Under the pieces are notes generated by a model, which was not told where the DNA came from, did no database searches, and worked only from the letters and a program-made list of their open reading frames with translations. A program made the translations under genes and the position numbers. This document shows, one piece after another, positions 13,421 through 26,800 of a DNA stretch of 64,000 bases. Position 1 is the stretch's first letter. Each line of letters begins with the position of its first letter. This stretch comes from Stratiolaelaps scimitus (lineage: Eukaryota > Arthropoda > Arachnida > Mesostigmata > Laelapidae). The DNA lies in contig JABWDB010000002.1 in NCBI GenBank assembly GCA_019614645.1, positions 10,763,501-10,827,500 on the forward strand, read 5' to 3'.

Positions 13421-14050
13421 TCACCGACAAGTATTCAAGTCCACTATACACACTGCGTGCTCATGGTGTGAGCGTGATATTCTCCAAGAAAATAGATAGT
13501 TTATACATTTTTTGTGGCGATGCATTTTTAGGAGTATTCCTTCTGGATCTAGTCGTAGTTTCGGCAGTATCAAATATCTTTTCAACCATCGATGGTTGTC
13601 GATGGTTGTTGTTGGGTCCCAGAATTGTTCATTTAGGCCACCCTGACGTGGCGTCTGATTTTCCGAGTATCGTCCATTGACTCGAACTCGAAAGATTCTG
13701 TTTCGAAGGAAATCAATAATCCACTCCACGGGTAGTCATCCGACTCGGAAGCGTGGAAACATCGCGATGAGTTCCGTATGTGTATTATATTAAAGCAGAG
13801 CGACGAGTTCATTTCTCTAGCAGTCAGTCGAAGTGGGTATCTATCGATCAGCTGGAACACCGCACTGTAGCCTTGCCTGTATGCATATTGCGATTCACTG
13901 ATGAGCCCTTGGGCATTAGCATTATCGCAGACAGCTTTCGATATGATGCTTTCCAGAAGCCGACATGTTACGACAGTTAGTGACACAGGCCGTGACCTAT
14001 GCTTGATTGTTATTGGTTCTCGATTCTAAATATTAAGAGGAAGCTCCTCA
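13421..14050 (-). pseudogene. Jockey-like non-LTR retrotransposon, reverse-transcriptase N-terminal fragment
   Basis: Reading the minus strand from about 14,030 downward gives the hallmarks of the first half of a non-LTR reverse transcriptase, in order. RPVSLT-VVTCRLLESI corresponds to the conserved NYRPVSLTS block, and ISESQYAYRQGYSAVFQL to the QYAYR-x-G-x-S block. HTELIAMFPRFRVG and VEWIIDFLRNRIFRVRVNG are the segment between the first catalytic Asp motif and the thumb-side strand. GRYSENQTPRQG is the run-up to the PQGS motif. The pieces lie in at least two frames: one open stretch is 13986-13633 and the other 13729-13421, so indels separate them. A stop lies before HTELIA, and the PQGS and FxDD region is no longer readable. 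Known elements encode RT together with an endonuclease for target-primed reverse transcription; no endonuclease is visible here, so this is a dead fragment. Confidence 0.85.
13583..13598. repeat. Perfect 16-bp palindrome
   Basis: CAACCATCGATGGTTG is self-complementary and is followed by a second partial copy (GTCGATGGTTG). It lies inside the degraded part of the retrotransposon fragment, so it is probably incidental. Confidence 0.7.
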
Positions 14051-15200
14051 CCTGGTCACTGGTAGGTTAGTATATATATACATATATATATATATATAAG
14101 GGTGTTGGTTTGATTCAAATCCGTCGCGAACATTGAATAAACTTCAAAACGCAGAATATTTACCAAAGAAGCGTTTTTAATCAACGAAATATTTTCCACT
14201 CTCTTCAATGCCTCTCTACCGTCTCTCCACCGGCTGTGCTATCCCTTATTCATGGAGGTTCCGAAATCTTGCCAAAGAATCATCCAAGGCATTTTGAATA
14301 TTGCTCGCAATTCATTTGGCCAACTGTAGGCAGTACTCGGTCGAACCAAAACAATTATTGTTACGCAGAGAGCGCGAAGATAAAATATATGTTATACCGA
14401 ATGCGGTGCGAAATGCCATTATCTGGTGGAAATGTATAGCGGAATTGGTTTCTCGGGACCATTTCTTATGGTGGCTAATAATAATCAGACAGGGGTCAAG
14501 CTTAGAATCCATATTCTCAGTCAAACGACAGTAAAAGAAAAAAGTATGAAATCGAATACATCTGCTTTTGCCTATCAGAATACCCATCATCTTCTGTACT
14601 GTGTGTCGCCTTAACTTACAGTGCATGCCTTCTAGTACACGAATAATGCACTTGTGTCTTTGCCACTCTTATAGGCGGAGCTCACACATTCACATTATCA
14701 GCACGATCACCATCATATCTTCTCCCGACTCGAGCAACTAACACTTGTCTACGCAGCATCACGTCAATGTGATCAGTGGATTTTTGACGCACAACACAAA
14801 CACATATCTACTATATTTCGGAGAAAACTATATTCGTCGAAGGATTCTTTCCCTCATTCTCCCTCAGCGGAGAATTATGCCCGCCGGGCGCTGCATCATC
14901 ATACCCACCGGCATCAAAACAACACGGCCCTCTCCGCATAACTCGTTGGCTCTCTGAAGCCAAAGTCGACTCAAGTCGCCTTTCGTTCGTATCGTAATTT
15001 TTCTCTCGCTGGCATTACTAGCTTCGTAACCCAGTTGCCCCTCATATGAAAAGCCTCAGACCCATATAAGCACCACCTTCTCTCATATGCGTCGTGCACA
15101 TGTCTATGTACATATGGGTATGCATGTGCTGAACACTACCTGCTAGTGATACACACACACAGTGAAAACAACCACAAGTAACCCGGCCACATGCTACGGG
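14050..15200. other. AT-rich spacer starting with a (TA)n tract
   Basis: (TA)n with one interruption at 14070-14098 lies just beyond the 5' side of the retrotransposon fragment. The rest has only short frames without recognisable content. Confidence 0.6.
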
Positions 15201-17040
15201 TGGCTACCATTGGCTTGTTCGTTCATTGAAGTTTTTGCCTAATATGTCTCGCTGCAGTAGCGGTAGGGAACGCAGAATATAGCCAGCCAGCAAGGGGGTA
15301 GTTCTAAAGTTTGCTGCAAAGTTTAACATGTCGTCTCGGTAGGTAGCGTAGAAGGCAAGCGAAGGCAGGCCAGACAAACCCCACCGCCCCTTAACCCCTG
15401 CGAGAGCCCGAACGAGCCCACCTCGCTTTTCCCGTGGTCTGGGGCCGATTTCAACAGTGGTGAACGGGGCCAAGTAGCTGGGTTGAACAGGGTTTAAAGA
15501 GAGGGGAGAGCGAGACATGAACGCCGCAACAAACGCTAACCTTGGTTACCCGTTACCCCATCCTCCGTACCTACCAGGACAACAACGACAACAACAACAA
15601 CCACGCTTACAGGAGCAACTACCGAAAGAGTAGGGACGTTTTAGCGAAGCAAAATGGCGCTGCCAACCAGCCTAAAGTGCTCCATAGGCCTTTAACAGGG
15701 GTCGTCGAGCTGGTGGAAATCAGTGGCTAAGGGGCGCTGTATCGATGTGGCTACTGCCGTAGCAGCAAGCACTGATTCTCCATCGCTTCATCGGTTAGTC
15801 GGTTGTTGGCTGGTTGGTGGTAATAATAAATCGATTTGTCGCTGGTTGCAGCTGCTGTTGCCGTCGTTGCTAAAATGTCTCCCTGCTGGCTCTATTGTCT
15901 AGGCACGCGGTTGACTCGTCGTCGGCCTTCATTCGCTCCCGGTTCAGCTAGGCTCGTCTTTTCTTGCGTTCGTTGTCGCCGTCACGTAAATAAATTACTC
16001 TCTCCTGTCGTGACATGCTGCTGCCTAGCGTGGCCATGCCGGCGGCAACCGCCCTTCCTGCGGTCGCTCTCCCGAGGAGTCTCACGCATGGGACGAACGC
16101 GTTCATGCCATAACAATAAGGAGTCGCCGTCCGTCCTCTGACAGCCGTCCTGTTCCTCCTCCGACTACTGCTAGTACCACTACCGAAGCTCGCACTACCA
16201 CAGCTGCTGTGGTGTAGCTTCTGTGTGGCAGTGTTTGCCTCTGCCGCTTTGGGGCAGGCGCGACTCGCGCAGCGCGTTACGGCACCTCAAGACCAAACGT
16301 AGGCACTATAGACCCAAGCGCGGAGAGTAAGATAGATCTCGTGTGAGCAGGATCGAGAGGGAAAGAGAGTTACGACGAGTCAAAAATAGAGAAAGGATTG
16401 GAGGGCAACAGCGAGTGAGAGACATACAGACAGAGAGAGGGCCACAAAGGCGTATGGTTGCAGGAGAGAGAGCACGAGAGAGAGGTTCAAGACGCTGACG
16501 GAGGCTGATGGAAGGTAGCAGCAGTTTGCCCCCTTCTGGTGTAGAACAGAAACGAAGGACACAGAACGAGCTGCCGGCAGAGAGGTCTTCGAATGTAAGG
16601 CTGAAAATCGAGTACTACCAGCTATGACCGCAAGCATCACTTACTTCAACCCTGGTGTCTCCATGCAGCAGACGTATATACTGACGCACGAGCCGTGCTC
16701 ACGAGAGTCGCGGAGAGCTGCATGGAACGGCATAAGTAGACTCCAACTTTCACTCCCTTGTATCGAATTTTCGCTGCTGCAGGAGAAGACGAAGTTTGCG
16801 GAACAAGGAAGATAGAGAAGATCCTGCGGCGCAACGATACATCTCAGGAGGAGACGAAGTGGAAGAAAAAGACAAAGCTATGGAGTGAGCGGGTTGTAGG
16901 GGGAGAGGTCTTGAGGATGAAGTCCGGGTGGAGCTTGGACTACTCGAGGATTCGCAGGGAAAATGTTATCAAGATGCCACGAAGACAAAACGGAAGGAGC
17001 AAACGACGAATGCGAGGGCAAAGGTGAGAGAAAAAAATTA
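15200..17040. other. GC-richer block with purine-rich tail
   Basis: (CAA)n-like repeat at 15580-15602. The plus strand is purine-rich (GAGA, AGAGAG) from about 16,320 to 16,490 and again from 16,790 to 17,040. No domain recognised in the short frames. Confidence 0.5.
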
Positions 17041-17650
17041 ATGAAGTGCTAGAAGTGAATGACTTTGATGGAAAGGCAGGTGCGCAGGTGAGCATCATCT
17101 GCTGTTCTTTACGAAAATGCATCGGCTGCGCCATAGTCTATCTGTGGTCTGCGAAACTCTTTCGTGTACACGTGTGCGCGTACTAACGATATTAAATCGT
17201 CACTTGGATCGTGAGCATCTAAACGGCACTGGCATGGACAGAGGAAATAGCCATTGCTGACGGGCTTGTTTGTAAGCAGTTAAAAGCTCCACCTTTTGCC
17301 CTTATAACAGTACTGAGGATATGAACTCCGACGACAAGACGTCGGATTATAATAGAAAGGGACGTGGTGAATATGCCAATAAAGTATTCAATTGCAATAT
17401 GTATACAAAACGCTAATACTATACTCTATATTATAATATTTAGCATCGGCTGTATTCGGCAGTGGAATCCGTTCATGAGGCAACCCCTACATATCGGATG
17501 CATGTTATAATGGCATGAGAACAAAGGAAAATAATATTTTTGAGTTGCACTACCTTCAATCGACCATTGTCAGTATATTCAAACCAAATAGGGTCAAAAT
17601 TCAGTTAACATTTTTTTTCTATTGTAGTGTAGAATACTACAGCTGTCAAG
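17040..17650. other. AT-rich spacer, nothing recognised
   Basis: Short frames only. A weak 7-bp-arm inverted repeat lies at 17327-17346. Confidence 0.6.
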
Positions 17651-19650
17651 TACGATGTCTATGGAAAAGGGTTGCATGCCCGCCCGACGTGTTGGCATGC
17701 GACACGTACAGGCCGGCTCGCTATTCCTCGTAATCGTTTCCACCGCACTCACACTCCCTGTTCCTATGATATTTCGAGGCAAATAGCTTTTCTTCCCTCT
17801 CGTTTTATTTTCCCTTTGGCTCTCGTTGTTGATATGTGATTACGGCGCTTTATCGTCGTTCTCCGGTCCGCCAAAATATCTCTCCGCTAATCGCCCATCG
17901 TTTTGGCCCGCCTTTGTTTGCCGTTCCTACTCGCTGAACCCGGCTAACCGCAACTGCCGTTGCTCGGCGAGAAGCCGTCAGCTGGGCCCACCCATCTTCG
18001 ACGCTCGCAGATTGGTCGTTTTGTTTCGAACCACAGTCTCGTGTGGGTGTGTGTGTGTGTCCCAAGATTCGTGTCGTATGGGTCGGCTATCCGTCCTGGG
18101 TATCCGGAAACTCGGACATTCTACGTTTCGCTGGCGACGTCCAGCAGGGGTGTGTTAAGGTGGCGAGCTCGCTCGCTCGCTCCCTCACTTACGAGCACAC
18201 GTACACACACGAGAGCACATCGAGCTGCTAACGCGATCCGGCTGATATTGTCTGCTCGTTTGCCAGCTCTAGCTGATCAACTGTCGCTGTACTTAACTGC
18301 CGCCACGGCTGAACGGCCGACAGGCGTACAGAACGTCACGGGAACGCCACGGACTGACGGACAAACGAACTCGCATGTACGTTATTACTATGGCACCCCA
18401 CTCTGTCACTTGTTTCACTCGCCAGGGACACGAAAAGTGTGGTGCAGGGCGCGGGGGGTTTGGTGCAGTTCACGGTAATGTGTAAAGCTATCGATGTCGT
18501 TGGCGAGTCACTGTCGACGGCGACAGCGATGATGTGGAAGAGAACAGACGATAATGTGAAACGAAGGGGCCCAGCTCAGGGCCTGGTTGCAGGACGGTTG
18601 GCAGGCCCCTGATTCGGCAGTTGCAGCAGACCTGAGCGTCGAAGCATCCATCTGAGCTCCTTTCTCTCTGGACCCTCTGCTAGGGAAAACTCACCGTCAT
18701 CGCACCTACGCCACCCTCTCCCTCTTACTCAACCAATTTCTGCAATTGCCATTTCTACCTTCGTTCTCACTCCGAACAGCAGCTGGTAACAGTTGTCGCG
18801 TCGCCAGGCTGGCAGCGGGGATGCAGTTGTGTCTGGAGCACGGCGGCGTTGGCTGACGCTGGTTTATCGGCATCGGTATTAGAAACAAGGCCAGCGGTCT
18901 GGAGACTGGGAGAGTTGGCGATAGTCAGTGAGAGTGAGCATTTTGCTGCGGGGGCGACGGGTACATCAGCAACAACAAGCTTAAGGCCAACGTCACGACG
19001 CGACATTTGAGTAACCGAACGATAACAATGACACGGTAACGAGTCGTGTCGGCCGTTTGGGCGACGCTTGGGTATAGACGGCTGGTGGCAGCAGCGTGTG
19101 TTTCGCGGCAAACAAACAAGCAGCGACGACGCCAACTGCTGTGCCAGCATGGCAGGCACGGCGGTAGAGGACACAATAAGAAAAGCTCGCCCGTTGCAAG
19201 CAGACGGGTAAGCAGACATCAGGAGGGGACAACCTCAACAACAGAGGCAAAGTTCGTCCGAACGTAGAATTGTTGGCTGAAGTGCTAGATGTATCTGGTT
19301 AGTTAGACAGTGGCGACAGCGGCGGCGGCGGCGGCACCAACAACAGCAAGTGCTGAAATCGTGCTGCACTTGTTGTTGTTATTGCTGCTGTGCCGGGGGT
19401 TCGTAAAAGGGTTGGCTAGGAAGCCATTCGTGGACGACAGAAGCAGTGAGCCCGGGACGCGGGACGGGCAGTGGAACTGCAGCAGCCGGCGAGACGACCA
19501 CTGCAATCAGCGCGAGTACAAGCGGAGACGATAATTATCTTTCCAAGCAACTGATTGCCACTGGCGCAGAGCGTTATCATCGCCACAGCGTGATCGAGGC
19601 ATGCAGTAGAAATGGGAGTGTGCGGTGACTGGTGGCCTGGATGAGTGGAG
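17650..19650. other. GC-rich block with GT and GGC repeats
   Basis: (GT)n at 18047-18060 and (GGC)n at 19318-19336. A frame of 172 codons (17960-18478, plus) crosses the GT tract but shows no domain. Other frames are shorter and overlap on opposite strands. Confidence 0.5.
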
Positions 19651-20600
19651 GGTTGTGCTATATCTGCAGGAAAGCTAACGAAATTGGATAAGGGGAAAAT
19701 CGCGGTGATGCTAAAGCAATATCCGAGCATCGTTTATATATATATATATACAATTATCTGTGTCAATGGGTGGGCAGAAAAATCGATTTTAAGCTGGTAA
19801 TTGCACCTTATTATTCAGGCGAATCGCTCTCTTTTATTCCTCAGCTTAAACACATGTGCTTGCAATAGACACCGGATTCGTCGTTTCAAGAAACCTTTGT
19901 GTACACCCTGTTGTACGCGTCATTGGAGATGATATCGAGATTGCCTGAAAATGATCGGTATTGAAACCAATCGACTGTCGGCGAACTGAGATCGACCGAG
20001 CGTTATTCAAAAATAAAAAACTATGTATCACGTGACATTCTCAAGTGATTAAGACATGAATATTTCAACAAATAATTGTAAAGCGTCTTTTTGTGAGATT
20101 GACACTGGCTACTCCGGTGTATCAGGGGTGGCAGTGTGTGCTTTGCAGGAAAACTCGAGCAAAGTCTGTACACCACGAGCGTGACTTTAGCAATTAACTG
20201 AATGAGGAGAGATTCCCTCATCAAGGAAGACTTCCAGCAACATGTTCTCGTCTATCATCTTCAATCATCATTACATAACCCGCATGTGGAGTAGTGAATT
20301 TCAGACCTTCAATATCTACATTCGGGAAGCTGTTTGTCCTAAAGACTTTCCATTAGACGCTCGCAGTATGCGTGCTCACAGCGCCGTAGGAAATTTAATA
20401 GGTAGCTGAGTCAATGCATTGAGATATGCAGGTACAGCCATCAAAAACAAGGCATTCTTTCATCTGTTTGAAAAGTGCACAGAATCTTAAAGCGTCAACT
20501 GACTGCATTCTCTGAACTCTAACATAGAATGAGGCATTTAAGTAGTCATTCGTTGAATAGAACAAGTAGAAATACTCCCTTGTGCCTTTTGTTGCACTAC
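19650..20600. other. AT-rich spacer, no supported gene
   Basis: (TA)n at 19735-19750. Minus-strand frames at 19846-20224 have a faint Cys/His arrangement reminiscent of the C-terminal end of non-LTR elements, but it is too weak to call. Confidence 0.5.
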
Positions 20601-21500
20601 ACTTCTTAGATGAACTGGTGGCGTGCTAATTGTAATGACCGGCGCGGTCCCCAATCAAAATCAGCCTATCGCCCGGCCAACTCCCCCAAGCCAAAAGCTC
20701 AAACCTCGTTCGTTCGCGAACAAGTAACGAAACCCCGAATCCGGCGGCCGATGAAAGCCATCGGCAGAAGGCGCAGCCTCTTTCTTTGTCTACGCACTCC
20801 TCTTTGTGAGTGGATGTTAGCGCCTGCTAGTGCATATATAATATATATATATATATATATATACGCATTCAGAATACTTCATACGATTGACTGTGGATGT
20901 GCGCATGGGTGTGCTCTTAATAATAATAATAAAGTTACCTGGCTCGGCTTTTGAGTTGTTTATGTGTGCCGAGCACTGCCTAGCCAAGAAGTAGGTATTA
21001 AGCCAGGCGTAGGGTGACAACAACGGGATATAGAGCATGGAGGCCAATGCGATATAGGTAGCGACTTGGTTCTTGACTTTTTGGAGCTGAGGGAATAGGC
21101 CAGTGGAACGAGCTGCTCCGAACCTTGCTGCTCGTAAACCCCTGCCTGATTCTGCGAATAGGAATCTAGCGTGCGCTTCTTGTAACAGGATGAAGTAGGG
21201 GTGGTCCGAGAAGTTGTGTGGGTTTCCATTCAAAAGAGGGGACGCTGCCTGTTACCTCGGCGACTGCCATCGCCCTTGCATTCATTGACAATGCGGCGTC
21301 GCTCCTCGCTGATACGAGGAGCACTGAAGGCAACACGCCACACCGGGTACTGCGGTGCCGCCGGGTTCGCTTACGTCTTTGGCGGCTTTCATTCATTTTA
21401 CTTGCTTTCAGATTAAATAGTACGACCGAACGCAAAGCAAAAAGGACGTACCAGACTGAGCATAATCAAATTTTCTCCTCATGCCCTCGTTACGTGTTTC
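20600..21500. other. Mixed-composition DNA with long (AT)n
   Basis: (AT)n at 20834-20863. Frames up to 138 codons exist on both strands, but the tract itself is translated inside the longest one, which argues against coding. Confidence 0.55.
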
Positions 21501-23830
21501 CGTAGATGGCTTTATGTGTCTGCCTAGACTCGCTACAGTACATTGAAACTGTGGGCTGGTGGAGGTGGTAGGAGCCCTCATAATCCAAGGTTCCACAGAA
21601 AGACGAAATCTTGTTGATAGGAATAAGAATAAGCGAATAGGGTGAACATTAGGGTGACCTGCGTACGTCATTTTAATATTAGTGAAAAAGTTCTGGCCCG
21701 TTCAGTAAAGTGCGAACATTCATATGAATCTAACGTAGACTGGAACGTATCATTTTTAGATTACATACCCTGTCAAAGTTCTCGTTTGAGGTCAGAGTGT
21801 ATTTGATCGTAACTTAGACCCAGGAAATGCAGGATGCATAATAACATTCTAGTTGATACGAAGTGAAGTGTTAACGTGAGGTTGAATCGCCAAATGCAAG
21901 CATATATTCAAGTATATATAATATATACATGCATGTGTACATGATGTTTGCAACAGCCACATTTCGAACCTCTTTGTAACCTTAAAGAAACTCATCTCGT
22001 GCGATGGCCTTCTGTACCTAGGCTTTGGATATATGTCTGACAAGAAGTTAGATAGATTGATCGTGGCAAATTGCTTACTTGTTTGTTCGCCGGACCCTCA
22101 GCATCGAATATGCTGAGGGATCCCTATTTTAGCAGGGGCTTTACTCCGCTAAATCCTGTAACGTTGTGCCTCTGTACTCAAACTTTGACTGGCTTGAAAA
22201 GGCCAGCCGATAGTAATCGTGGCAAACGTGCTTATCTGGTCAAGTGGATATTATTTACCATTGCGCAATTCATATTCCTCTAGTTCTACTATATCTTTTA
22301 CAAAGGTCTCTCGCCGTGCTAAGGGTGACAAATGCTGGTCAGTGTAGGATTCCCTAGATACTTGAGCTTTCGTTTGAACGCTTTGCACTAAAGATTTTGC
22401 ATGCCCACCTCACCGATTATCATCGCCCAAGACTCTGATGGGTAGAACTGTCCGTTTGTCATTCAAATTGCGAATGAAAATCCACCAACTGCACCGCAGT
22501 ATGCAAGCACAACTAATTCGTAATCTTCTATAGGCAAAGTGAGACTGGCGAAGTAGGATATTCGCAACAGCAGAATAGCTAGTCCTATTTTGTAAACTTC
22601 TCTGCCTACATGCTACCGAAGGTCTGCAACGGTCTGCAAAGTATTTGCTCTAACGAATTACACAGCTAGTTAGGTCCGTCGGCTATATGATGGTGTAAGC
22701 ACCCCCTGTTTCGCTCTCGCTCTCTGATCCATCCATCCCTTACACTGTCGGCCGTGACAACAAATGCTTATATACATTAGGCTCTCCTGCTAAGATCTAG
22801 CCTTGAATAGTGGCATAAATGATAAGGCTAGAATGGGAGGTCTGTCCGTCAGCTCGCTTATCGGCCTGTCTGATTATTGGCACATTTGCAGATCTTGCCT
22901 AGTTCATCCATTTTACTTTTCGAGGTGACGCCATGCGTTGGACAAATAGCAAACATGCAAAAACGACAATTTTGTAATACCTTGGAAAGTAGGAACACTT
23001 AATGGGATTATGAAATTCCGTCAGATCGTACATCGTAATCGCTCAGCAGCGAATACAACCATTACACCAATCCTGGATTGTTTTTTGCGCGTCTTTCTTG
23101 TAGCCAAAACGTGTTATAGACTACAATTATTATTACTATTATTATCATTATTATTCGTCTTTTGTTCACGAATATAAATCCAGCACATAGAGTAATCTTC
23201 GTTTTCAATGGAATTAGCATGTCTTGACGAAAGGTTGCATGTGAGAGAACTGCGGCATGAACCACGCATGGATATAAATAATGCAACTAACCCAGGTACC
23301 TATGACGTACTATGCGGAGTTACAGTGGCGCAGAATAATTGTTTAACGCGATAAAGCCATATTCTTGTATATCGGGACAGCTGCAAGCATTAACAGCGAT
23401 ATCCTCGATGGGCAATACGACGGGTTGCGCCGCGTTCAAGAAGCAGACAGAGAAAAATATATGTCTGTCATTTTCTTCTTGTCGCGTTGTTCTTGGTATA
23501 TTTCACATTATAGTAAACGTTACGTAAATAAGGTTAAGTGCAATTGACAACTATAGCACAGTAGTACACCGGTATTATTCCTATAGTTTTTTTGTTTACC
23601 TTGGGATTATGCTTTGTGTGGCAGCGGTTCGTTTAACTTAAAATGAGTGGTGCATGGTCGTTTTTTTCCCCAGAAAGTTAAGAGTATTTTATAGGAAGCG
23701 GTAGTCTTTTCGCATGAGTAACCTTGACGTTCGGTCAATACGCTTGCGTTTTTCCGAGGCAGCTTTTTCCTCTTTTAATTTGTTCATTCGCTCGTTTATA
23801 TAACCTACGTTCGAAACTGCTACGTCTATT
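21500..23830. other. AT-rich spacer with a hairpin and an ATT repeat
   Basis: Inverted repeat at 22092-22123 (core arms CCCTCAGCAT / ATGCTGAGGG, loop CGAAT, with the stem extended by GGA / TCC across one unpaired base). Imperfect (ATT)n at 23126-23155. No coding feature recognised. Confidence 0.6.
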
Positions 23831-26800
23831 GAACTCGACACAGCAGTCGTAGCGACACCGCGCAGCACTCCATCGAACCAACTGCTGGGATCTCATCTCC
23901 CATCCAGTTGCTCGACAATCCCCGCCTACATTCGATGTCAAACAATAACGGCGTCTGTTGGCGGCTCCTTGGGTTCAATCTGGGCCAGCAGCAGCATATC
24001 AGATGAAGATGTTTCAAGGTTGTGTCCTGTGTCGTGTGTCCTACCCTGCCTGGCCGCCTAGCACACGCCAGAGCTTGCGCTAGTCCAGCACTCGGCTGCA
24101 GAGGGACGCGGCATTGAACATACGAAGTGCCGCCGTCGCCCAGGTAGAAAGTGAAGGAAAGGTCTGTTCGTTCGTTGTTTCGTTCGACTTCGTTCAACCG
24201 ACAAGGCAGGCTCCCTATTAGAGTCCCACGTCCAGTCCTGCCATACATCGTGGATGCCTTTCGTCTTCCTCGTCCAGTGGGTAGTAGTGGTGGTGGTAGC
24301 AACGGAAAGCCCATCGCGTTGGGCTGGACTTCTCTTTTCAAATTGGAGACCCGACCGACCGCCTCGCTGTGCAGTGCTGTTCGGTGCTTGCCAGTCGACA
24401 GACCGACGAACCCGGCGTTGCGTTCAATGTCCTCCGCCGTTACTTCGGCGGACGTGTGGCCTGGCGCCATCGTGGTGGTCGTTGCCCGTGGCTTCACTCC
24501 ACTAGTGCTCCTTCTCGTTGGGCTTGGGAGACTGGTTGGGGTACTGTTGTGTCCTAGTAGCAATAAATCAAAGCCTTGGAAATAGCCAGCAGCCCGCGGG
24601 AGTGGTAGTAGTAGTCGTGGGACGAAGGCTACACGACGGTACCAAGGCATGCCGTGGATGCAAGACAGCTGAGGGTCAGCTATGGAAAAAAAATGGGACG
24701 GAGGGGGCCCTGCCAACGCTGCAGACCTACGAGGTTCATATGAGGCTCTCACATGGCGGGCGGTGTCGGCTGGCCGCCTACACAAATCCGCCGTCTGCCT
24801 AGCTGGTAGGCAAGCTGGCGGTAGCCGCTGCTTCACTGCCTCGCTCGCTGCCGCTCATGGAGGTACATTGGTTGGCGCAATGGGAGGAGACACACCTCAT
24901 AGAACCAGAACAGCCGGCAGCGAGTTAGACGACTAGACGCTAGCGAATGCTCGGAGGAGCCTAGCTGCAATGGATCAGAGCCAGAGGAAACCAGATCCAG
25001 CCGGCACAATGAAAGCAGCAGACCCATTATGGATTGGATGGATAGTGGCTCGAGCCGGTAAGCTGGGGGGAGGAGATGGTGCGTCTCGGACACGGAACCA
25101 AGATGGGATTCAGTGTGGGGGCTCTCCTCTGCGTCGTAGGTGTGCAGGCGGCGGAGGCGGAGGCGGCAGTAGCGCTCTTTCTGTGTGAAGGGGTCTGTGG
25201 AGACTGAACGAAAGACTAAACGGATGAGGTGGAGATCCTTTCAGAACTAGAGTGGGTTGGGGCAGGGAGAAAACGAAGACTCCGTAGGACCGGACAACGC
25301 TTCGGACGTCAGGGGCCCGCTGGGCTGATCGGAGGCTGCAATAGTCACGCCGCGAGAGGGTATGGGAATGGATAGTGCCAAACGTCAGTATCAATGCCTG
25401 CAGCAAAAACAAATGCTGACAACACAACCACACTCGCAACTCACAGCTTGGCCAATAGCACACCGCATCCAGTACGCACCTGCCAGCCACGCTGTTGTAG
25501 TGGCGTAGCTACATGACGCACGAAAATCTACAAGAGGGATAATGCGGGAAAGACGGAGGATACGAGAGAACCTGAAAGGACTGGTTGCGGTGGCGACAGA
25601 GCGCCGGTCGTTTTTGCGCAGCAAAAGCAAGCGCCACACATTATCCCCTGTGCAACCTAACAATTTTTGCTCACCGAGTCGAATGGGGGCCTCTGTCGAC
25701 CGTCATCGTAGCCCCAACGGCCAGGTGTATGTGCAAGCATTCTATTGGGGGAGGGGGAGAATACACCGGACACGTCGTACGTGTACTCCGCCCACCTTTG
25801 AATGAAAAGGACCCCCCTCGGAACGTGCGTACACATGAATTTTTGACATCAACGTCAAGGCTCTCGCAGTGGCTTTCCTGACTTTACAACTTTGTGAGAT
25901 CTAGCGTCCGCGGAGGACAGCCGCTACGAATCTCTTCAAAGCGAGCCGAATCTTTTTTCGAAAGGGCAGAAAGCGAAGCTGAACTTCTAGACCGGCATAT
26001 ACAGGTGTAGCCATACGTACGTACGCATCATAAGCCATCGAGGAGGACTCTAGATGTCCAGAGACTGCTGCTACTCCTATCACTAGTAGCACTTCTACTA
26101 TCAATACGAGAAATTGTACCAGAAAATCAGAAACGACGTTAAACTTCGTCGCCTCGCTTCGTTCAACGCTTACTTAATTCGAGCTTGACGCCAAAGGACG
26201 TTTGCGTGGATTTGGCCATCGCTGTATAGTTAGAACTTTTTCACCTTCCTCGTCTCCTCCTATTGCAGTCACTGCTTGAGCCCGACTGAATGGAATGGAG
26301 TGAAGCCCTTCCCATTTCCCGGCTTCGTGAACCGCGCGAGAGGCCAGTCCTAAAGGTCCTCGGGGGCGATAGGCTGGGGGATGGGGATAAGCGCACCGGC
26401 CGTAAACTCTGCGGACATTCGCGGGCCATTTGGCCTTCGCAGAAGTGCGAGAAGAAAACTTGGGGTGGGGAAACGCGTGCGAGACGCCAGGACAGGGCGC
26501 GCCAGGCCCTACACATAGTCTACCATGATAGCACGAGGTAGGAGGTGACGAAAGCACCGTCGAAAGAGACGAACGAAGGATGTGAACGTAGTTGAACGGT
26601 CGGTAGAAGCAGCAGCAGCAGCAGCACGGACATGGTACGTACCGCTGCGTGTGCTGGCCGTTTGAAGTCGGCACGGAGAAAACAGGAACAACGGCCTGGC
26701 CCGTCGACGTAGAAACAGGGGGAAAAGCAAGAGGGGCGATGAGAAAGCCGAAAGCGGGTCGGGCACTAGCGGCGCAGCGTACGGATCAAGGGACGGGCGG

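Noticed and set aside
16940..17134. T-A-D-D-A stretch on the minus strand resembling an RT catalytic box (near 17,095)
   Set aside because: No flanking RT motifs in any frame; chance match.
19846..20224. Cys/His pattern on the minus strand resembling the C-terminal end of a non-LTR element
   Set aside because: Only a loose match, with a stop in the middle and no RT upstream in the same orientation.
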